From Flavobacteriales bacterium (GTDB lineage Bacteria; Bacteroidota; Bacteroidia; Flavobacteriales_F; PHOS-HE28), in NCBI GenBank assembly GCA_016716605.1, contig JADJWA010000001.1, forward strand, positions 992,001 to 1,056,000: a stretch of 64,000 nucleotides of DNA. Reading direction: 5' to 3'. Positions 58,791-64,000 of this stretch are shown here, piece after piece. How positions within the stretch are numbered: the first letter of the stretch is position 1; every line of letters begins with the position of its first letter. Made by a program: the position numbers and the translations under genes. Below the pieces are notes generated by a model, which was not told the DNA's origin, did not search any database, and saw only the letters and a list, made by a program, of their open reading frames with translations.

Positions 58791-61601
58791 TCAGAAGCGC
58801 GCGCTCGCGCCCACGGTGAAGTAGGCGCCGCGACGGAAGCTCATGATCTGCTCGTCCTGCCGGCCGATGCGGCCATCGTCGTTGCTGTCCTGCAGCAGGA
58901 GCACGCGCTGGTTGAGGATGTCCTGCGCGGCCAGTTTCAGCTCGAAGCGCTTCCCGAAGCCCTTGGTCACGGCGAGGTCAATCACATTGCGCGGCATCTC
59001 ATAGATGTCCGGCGTGCCATAAGTGCCTACCGCGAAGAGGCGCGGGCCGATGACATTGTAGAGGATGCTGCCCTGCAATCGGCGCTCACGGTCCTGGTAA
59101 TAGAGGCCGGCGTTCACGATGTATGGGCTCTGGCCCATGAGCGGGCGCTGCTGCTTCTGGCCGGCGGCCTCGCTGCCCAGGTCCACCTCGGTGACGATGT
59201 ACGCTGCGTTCAGCATCACGCCCAGCCGGCTGAGCGGGCCTTCTGAACAGAAGCTGCTGAGTGAGCGTCGCGCTTCGAGCTCCACGCCCACGCTGGTGGC
59301 GCTGCGGGCATTGCCGAAGGTGAAGTTGCGCGTGCCGCCGCTGCCTGCGCCGGGCAGGAAGAACATCTCGATGGGGTTGGTGAACCGCTTGTAGAAGGCC
59401 CCCACGCTGATGATCTCGGCCGGGCTGGGGTAGAATTCGTACCGGAGGTCGGCATTGCGCACGGTGGCCACCAGCAGGCTGTCGTTGCCGCGCAGCACGT
59501 TGTTGAAGCTGAAGTCATAGAAGGCGAAGGGCGCGAGCTCGCGGAATTCGGGGCGGTTCACCGTCTCGGCATAGCCCAAGCGGATCTGCGCGCGCTCCGT
59601 GATGCTGCGCGAGGCGTTGAGCGAGGGCAGGATGCTGAGCACCGGGTTGTTCACCAGCACGCGGCGCCCGCCGAAGGTGCGGCTCTGCAATTCCTGCGTG
59701 TTGTGCTCTGCGCGCACGCCGGCGGAGAGGGTGGTGTTGCTGGCCACGCTCAAGGTGCCGCCGGCATAGGCAGCGTAGAGCTTGTTGGAGGCCGTGTAGC
59801 GGTCGCTCGGGTTCGTGCCCTCTTCCAGTCGGAAGCCGGTGGTCGGGTTGATGTTCTCGGCAGCGAAGACCTGGTCGAGCGGCGCATAGGCGAGGCTTTG
59901 GTCGTAGGTGATCAGGTTGGAGGCGCGGAAGCTCATCCAGCGCGCCTCGAATGAGCGGTCCTTCAATTCGGCGTAGGCGCCGACGCGCAGCTTCACGCTG
60001 ATCTTCTCGCCGGCAAGCTTGTGCTCATAGTCGAGGCGGCCGGTCTTCACCTGCTCATCCATGTCGGAGAAGAAGCGCCCGGCATCGAGGGTGGTGGCGC
60101 CCGGCGGGATGATGGTCTGGAACGGCGTGTTCGCGTCAGTGGTATTGATGTCGCGCACGGTGCGTATGCGACGGAAATCAGGCTCCTTGCTCCACGCCGA
60201 TCCGTAGCCGGCGGTCCATTCGATCTTGCTCACATCGCTCTTGAGCTCATGGCTGCCATGCAGCTGGCCGCTGTAGATGGTGCGCTGCTGATAGCGGAAC
60301 GCATAGTTCTTCACTTCGAACTGCTCCTCGAAGTTGCGGCCGGTGCGGAGGGTTGCTTGGTCGGTGCCCTGTTGCGTGAAGAGGTTGCGGAACTCGACCT
60401 TGGAGCGGTTGCCGATCAGCAGGCTGAAATTGCTCAGGGCGCTCACGCGCACCTGGCGGATGTTCTCGTTGTCGCTGTAGTTGTAGATGCTGTCGCTGCG
60501 GCCCAGCTCGGGGTCGTACACGTTGTAGTTGTAGTTCTTCGCCGTGTAGGACAGGCGCGTGTCGCTGTAGCTCAGCGTGGTGATGTTGCCGCCGCGGATG
60601 CGCCCATCGCCTTTTCCGATCCGGCGGGCCAGCAGCAGGCTGAAGCGCTGGTCGGGGCTGGCGGTGCTGCGCTCAGCGCTCCAGTTGTTGGCCAGCGCGC
60701 GGCCGGCGGTCTGCAGGCCCTGGGCGCTCACGCCGCGCAGGTCGCTGGGGAAGGCGCTGGGGAGCTGGCGAAGGCCATCATCGTAGCCGAGGGCGTCGGT
60801 GCTGCTGCGCTGGCTGTTGAAGAAATCCTGGCCGGTGGTGCCATTGCGGTAGGAGAGCCCGTAATCAACGCGCGTGATGCTCGAATCGGGAGCGTTCACC
60901 GTGTGGAGCTTGATCACCCCGCCGGCGAATTCACCTGGCAGCTCGGGGGCGCCGCTCTTATAGATCATCACGCGGTCGAGCGCCCCGCTGGGCAGCACAT
61001 CGAAGCTGAAGGCGCGCTTATCGGGCTCCAAGCTGGGCGCGATCACGTCGTTCAGCATCACCGTGTTGTACCGGTCGGCCAGCCCGCGGATCATCACGAA
61101 GCGGTCACCTACCATGGTCACGCCGGGGATGCGCTTCACCACGTCACCGGCGGTACGGTCCTGGCTCTTGCTGATCTGTTCGCGGCCCACGCCATTCACC
61201 ACCTGCTCGCTCTTGCGCGTCTCCATCACCACGGCGGCCTCGGACTCGGTGCGCCTGGTGGTCACCACTTCGACTTGTTCGATGGCTATGGCAAGGCCCT
61301 TCAAGTCCATATCGGCCCGTACGGTGCCGCCCGCGGCCACCGTGATGGCCCGCTCCGCCGACTCATAGCCCACGAAGCTCACCTGAAGCACATGGGTGCC
61401 CGGCTCCGCTTGGAAGCTGAACCTGCCGTCCAGGTCCGTGGTGGCCCCGGTGGTGGTGCCCTTGAGCACGACGTTCACGAAAGGCATGGGCTGGAGCTTG
61501 CCGCCCTCGTTGGTGGTGATCGTTCCGGCCACGGTGCCCTTCTGCGCCAGGAGGCTGAAGGACAGGGCAATGGAAAGAACAAGGAACAAGTTTCGGTACA
61601 T
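58791..61601 (-). CDS. TonB-dependent receptor with N-terminal carboxypeptidase-like domain
   Basis: The ATG at 61601 (MYRNLFLVLSIALSFSLLAQ, a signal peptide) gives 936 residues. A CarboxypepD_reg-like domain (GTITTNEGGKL, FVNVVLKGTTTGATTDLDGRF) occupies about residues 20-115. The plug domain contains VVKRIPGVTMVGDRFVMIRGLADRYN, and the rest is a 22-strand outer-membrane barrel ending in an aromatic residue (ASARF). The family imports siderophores, glycans or other ligands using TonB energy. The partner lipoprotein downstream may cap the receptor. The cargo is not predictable. Confidence 0.92.
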   Translation of the reverse strand: MYRNLFLVLSIALSFSLLAQKGTVAGTITTNEGGKLQPMPFVNVVLKGTTTGATTDLDGRFSFQAEPGTHVLQVSFVGYESAERAITVAAGGTVRADMDLKGLAIAIEQVEVVTTRRTESEAAVVMETRKSEQVVNGVGREQISKSQDRTAGDVVKRIPGVTMVGDRFVMIRGLADRYNTVMLNDVIAPSLEPDKRAFSFDVLPSGALDRVMIYKSGAPELPGEFAGGVIKLHTVNAPDSSITRVDYGLSYRNGTTGQDFFNSQRSSTDALGYDDGLRQLPSAFPSDLRGVSAQGLQTAGRALANNWSAERSTASPDQRFSLLLARRIGKGDGRIRGGNITTLSYSDTRLSYTAKNYNYNVYDPELGRSDSIYNYSDNENIRQVRVSALSNFSLLIGNRSKVEFRNLFTQQGTDQATLRTGRNFEEQFEVKNYAFRYQQRTIYSGQLHGSHELKSDVSKIEWTAGYGSAWSKEPDFRRIRTVRDINTTDANTPFQTIIPPGATTLDAGRFFSDMDEQVKTGRLDYEHKLAGEKISVKLRVGAYAELKDRSFEARWMSFRASNLITYDQSLAYAPLDQVFAAENINPTTGFRLEEGTNPSDRYTASNKLYAAYAGGTLSVASNTTLSAGVRAEHNTQELQSRTFGGRRVLVNNPVLSILPSLNASRSITERAQIRLGYAETVNRPEFRELAPFAFYDFSFNNVLRGNDSLLVATVRNADLRYEFYPSPAEIISVGAFYKRFTNPIEMFFLPGAGSGGTRNFTFGNARSATSVGVELEARRSLSSFCSEGPLSRLGVMLNAAYIVTEVDLGSEAAGQKQQRPLMGQSPYIVNAGLYYQDRERRLQGSILYNVIGPRLFAVGTYGTPDIYEMPRNVIDLAVTKGFGKRFELKLAAQDILNQRVLLLQDSNDDGRIGRQDEQIMSFRRGAYFTVGASARF

Positions 61602-61800
61602 CGCAGAAGCGAACGGCATTAATCGCCGAACACGCGGCAAAAGTCCTGGCTGGCTGTTAGGCCCCCCTTCCCTAAGGATTAAGGAAGCGTTACGCAAAGA
61701 CCCCCGCGATTAACATTGGATTCACCGTGTGGCGGGTTGCCATCGATTCGACTTCCGGGTAATCCCGCTGATGCTATGTTCACGGCCCGAGCCATCACGC

Positions 61801-63033
61801 ATGAAACGACTAGCCGCCGCCTTCGTCCTCAGCCACATTACAACTGCCCTGCTGGCGCAGCCGCAGATCATCAACAGCGGATTCGAGACCTGGCAGAATG
61901 TGGGGACAGGAACCGAGGAGCCCGAGGAGTGGAGTTCCATCAAGACCAGCGACGGGGGGGCCACCATCAACAATTTCGCACCGCAGGTGTGCTGGCGGAG
62001 CGACGATGCCCACACCGGCGATCACTCGGTGAATGTGCGCACGGTGAATTCGTTGATCGGCGCGGCCAACGGAATCGTTACCTGCGGGCGCGTGCATGCT
62101 GAATTCGACCCCGCGAATGGCCGCGTGTTCACCGATACCAATGATCCCCAATGGCACCAGGTGATGAATGACCGCCCCGATAGCCTCGTGGGCTGGTACA
62201 AGACCACCGTCCAGACAGGCGATCATCCTCGGGTCGAGGCCATCGTTCACTCCGGTGCGGCCAGCATGCCGGAGAATGGCACGCTCGCCAATTGGGTGGG
62301 CCGAGCCCGCTTCGATGCGCCGAGCATCACCTTGGGCGAATGGACTCGCTTCTCCGTGCCCTTCGATTACTTCACGGGCGACGCGCCCTCATACCTCCTC
62401 ATGGTGATGTCGAGCGGTGATAGCCTCCTGAGCCAAGTGGGAACCCAGACCTGGTATGACGATGTAGCGCTCATTTACAACGTGGCCTGTGTGCCGGGGT
62501 CGAGCACCGTGATGGTGGGCAGCACCTGGGATGGCAGCCTCGATGTGAGCTACTCCACCAACGGTACGCCAGAGGGCATGGTGCAATTCACCGTAGAGCT
62601 CTCCGATGCCAGCGGCGACTTTGCCAGCCCGGTGATCATCGGCTCATTGAGCAGCGATCAGGCCGTGGGCGTCATTCCCTGCACGATCCCCGCCGGTACC
62701 GAGTCGGGCATGGGCTACAGCATCCGCATCGTTTCGGATTCACCATACTATGCACCGATCGGATGCGGGATTGCGATAGACCTTACCACGGGCATCGGTG
62801 TTGCCACGAATGGGCAGCCTCTGGTGCATGCAGCCCCATACGGCCTTGTGGTCGAAGGGGCCGAGGCCGGGACAACCTACGCCTGTTTCGATGCGCAGGG
62901 TAAGTGCATGTTGGCGGGTTCGCTTGGCTCGGACCCGGGCGTGATTGACCTCAATGGCGCCTCGGGGCTATTGAACGTCGTGCTGCGCCATGGAGGCGCT
63001 CAATGGACCTGGCGGGTGCTTTCCCTCCCTTGA
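61801..63033 (+). CDS. Secreted protein, PCMD-like beta domain
   Basis: The ATG at 61801 gives 410 residues with a signal peptide (AAAFVLSHITTALLAQ). The N-terminal QIINSGFETWQNVG, then GDHSVNVRTV and SLVGWYKTTV, resembles carbohydrate-metabolism-type (PCMD) domains of surface glycoproteins. The C-terminal part (VVEGAEAGTTYACFDAQGKCMLAGSL) has only a weak sorting-domain look. A TATGTTCA sequence lies 20 bp before the ATG. It is divergent from the TonB receptor, with 199 bp of promoter space between. Confidence 0.7.
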   Translation: MKRLAAAFVLSHITTALLAQPQIINSGFETWQNVGTGTEEPEEWSSIKTSDGGATINNFAPQVCWRSDDAHTGDHSVNVRTVNSLIGAANGIVTCGRVHAEFDPANGRVFTDTNDPQWHQVMNDRPDSLVGWYKTTVQTGDHPRVEAIVHSGAASMPENGTLANWVGRARFDAPSITLGEWTRFSVPFDYFTGDAPSYLLMVMSSGDSLLSQVGTQTWYDDVALIYNVACVPGSSTVMVGSTWDGSLDVSYSTNGTPEGMVQFTVELSDASGDFASPVIIGSLSSDQAVGVIPCTIPAGTESGMGYSIRIVSDSPYYAPIGCGIAIDLTTGIGVATNGQPLVHAAPYGLVVEGAEAGTTYACFDAQGKCMLAGSLGSDPGVIDLNGASGLLNVVLRHGGAQWTWRVLSLP

Positions 63034-63052
63034 AACCAGTGCCGGCTGCGGA

Positions 63053-63496
63053 TCACTGCAGCACCACGCGGCTCTTCCGCTCCAGATCGGTGCGGCCTTG
63101 GAACCGGAGCGTGTAGTAATCCGCCGTGTTGGGAGCCAGATTGAGGGCCGTTGCGCACCGACCGTACTCGAGACCCTGCTCGTCGAAAGCAACGCCTGTG
63201 ACGGTGCCCTCGAATGGCTTGGCGGCCTTCAGGTAAACCACCAGCACGTTGTTGTTCCCCGCACTGTCCGATTCGATCAAGGTCTTGCCGAGGGAGAGTC
63301 CTTGGTCCACGAGCTGCTCGCTGAGCTTCACATCCACGCTCCAGGTCTTCTCAACGCCAGAGGCCAGGCCCTCGACCACCTCGGTGGCTGCGGTGCCGGC
63401 GATTTCGCCGCCTTTGTTCAGCGCGCCCTTGGTTCCTTCAGCCACACGGCCGCAGCCGGCCAACACCGCAACGAGCAAGCAAGCAGCCCACCTCAT
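63053..63496 (-). CDS. Small lipoprotein of unknown function
   Basis: The 147-residue protein has a signal ending VAVLAGC, so Cys15 is the acylation site. The mature part has an alpha-helical stretch (TKGALNKGGEIAGTAATEVVEGLASGVEKTW) and a beta-rich C-terminal half (VVYLKAAKPFEGTVTGVAFDEQG, ADYYTLRFQGRTDLERKSRVVL). No family is recognised. It overlaps the T9SS protein gene by 4 bp (ATGA) and is translated after it. Confidence 0.72.
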   Translation of the reverse strand: MRWAACLLVAVLAGCGRVAEGTKGALNKGGEIAGTAATEVVEGLASGVEKTWSVDVKLSEQLVDQGLSLGKTLIESDSAGNNNVLVVYLKAAKPFEGTVTGVAFDEQGLEYGRCATALNLAPNTADYYTLRFQGRTDLERKSRVVLQ

Positions 63497-64000
63497 TGGA
63501 TGATGAATCGGGTGGTGCGCAGCTCGTTGCCCAGCCGAGCGCGCAGGAAATAAGCACCGGATTGCAGGCCCGCGATCGGCAGGTCGATCCGATGTTCGCC
63601 TGATGCGCGCGGCACCGCGGGAAGGCTGCGCACGATACGGCCGGTCATGTCGATCACATCAAGCGAGACCGTGCTTGCTGAGCGAACGTTGAGGAGCGCT
63701 GAGGCCTGGCCCGAAGCCGGATTGGGCAGCACCTGCAGTCCGGAGCCCGCAACCAGCTCGTCCACGCTCACAGGCTGGCCGTTGATGTTGATGTCATCGA
63801 GGTAGATATTGTTCCCGCCGTCGCTCTCGAAATCGAACTTGAAGCGGAAGTTCGGCACATGGCTGGTGCTGCTGATGGTATTGACCTCGGCCAGGGCCCA
63901 TTGCGAAGGGCCGCTGGGCACGAAGCTGGCGCTGGTATTGGGCGCGGTGGCCAGGGTATTGCTGCCGCGGATGATCTTGCGCAGGGTCCAGGTCTGACCG
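63493..64000 (-). CDS. C-terminal part of a T9SS-sorted secreted protein (runs off the right edge)
   Basis: The frame is open from 64000 and reads GQTWTLRKIIRGSNTL before the first internal Met-type codon. It then contains FKFDFESDGGNNIYLDDININ, a strand pattern often seen after M43-type metalloproteases, followed by a T9SS sorting domain (LQVLPNPASG, LDVIDMTGRIVRSL, GAYFLRARLG). The catalytic part is outside the window, so the protease guess is weak. The stop overlaps the start of the downstream lipoprotein gene by 4 bp. Confidence 0.75.
   Translation of the reverse strand, partial: GQTWTLRKIIRGSNTLATAPNTSASFVPSGPSQWALAEVNTISSTSHVPNFRFKFDFESDGGNNIYLDDININGQPVSVDELVAGSGLQVLPNPASGQASALLNVRSASTVSLDVIDMTGRIVRSLPAVPRASGEHRIDLPIAGLQSGAYFLRARLGNELRTTRFIIQ

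Noticed and set aside
60021..61622. 533-codon antisense frame over the TonB receptor
   Set aside because: Same antisense artefact; the sense strand encodes plug and barrel signatures.

Overview
The window reads as chromosomal DNA of a GC-rich member of the Bacteroidota, probably of the order Flavobacteriales. The evidence is a type IX secretion (T9SS) lifestyle: about eight proteins carry C-terminal sorting domains, and porZ and gldH are present. Families typical of this phylum (DUF4175, DUF3667, RicT, a TonB-dependent receptor with a carboxypeptidase-like N-terminal domain) are also here. Many genes have a promoter -7 box of the form TAnnTTnG close to the start codon, and strong Shine-Dalgarno sites are largely missing. 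No rRNA, CRISPR array, transposase, integrase or phage gene was seen.

Layout. 0-10.7 kb: a ybeY-like fragment, an anti-sigma-type ATPase and DUF4175 form a conserved block. It is followed by two paralogous secreted PKD proteins with a glycosyltransferase between them, a small acetyltransferase and another secreted protein with a 127-residue internal repeat. 10.7-21.1 kb is housekeeping on the plus strand: gltX, folB, tRNA-Cys, porZ, recO, an S9 peptidase, an M28 peptidase and gpsA. 21.1-29.3 kb: a LysE-type exporter, a beta-propeller-like secreted protein, a DUF3667-glycosyltransferase-DUF3667 operon, a serine hydrolase and uvrC.

29.3-38.5 kb is the accessory region. Between uvrC and hppD lie a TetR/cupin divergent pair, an ECF sigma operon, an AAA/DUF4143 ATPase, two paralogous alpha/beta-barrel proteins and an AraC regulator. 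Interspersed among them, all in the same orientation, are three partial copies of the 3-prime end of hppD (29338-29475, about 32910-32991, about 34239-34392) in addition to the real gene at 37347-38492. The best preserved copy keeps exactly the last 45 codons. This serial arrangement of gene-end copies and cargo is the most unusual structure in the window. It resembles repeated insertion at a gene-end attachment site, although no recombinase is visible.

38.8-64 kb returns to core functions: PBP1A (frameshifted as sequenced), gldH, ricT, a cytochrome c/copper monooxygenase-like secreted protein, holB, pgk, cvpA, a cyclophilin, pheS, a geranylgeranyl-reductase-type flavoprotein, a methyltransferase, a large PLP decarboxylase, a TonB receptor with a partner lipoprotein, and secreted proteins running off the right edge.

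Mechanistically, PorZ and GldH belong to the secretion/gliding machinery that would export and anchor the sorting-domain proteins encoded here. The TetR/cupin pair shares a 19-bp palindrome overlapping both promoters. The two barrel proteins share a duplicated 50-bp upstream element that includes the end of the AraC gene.
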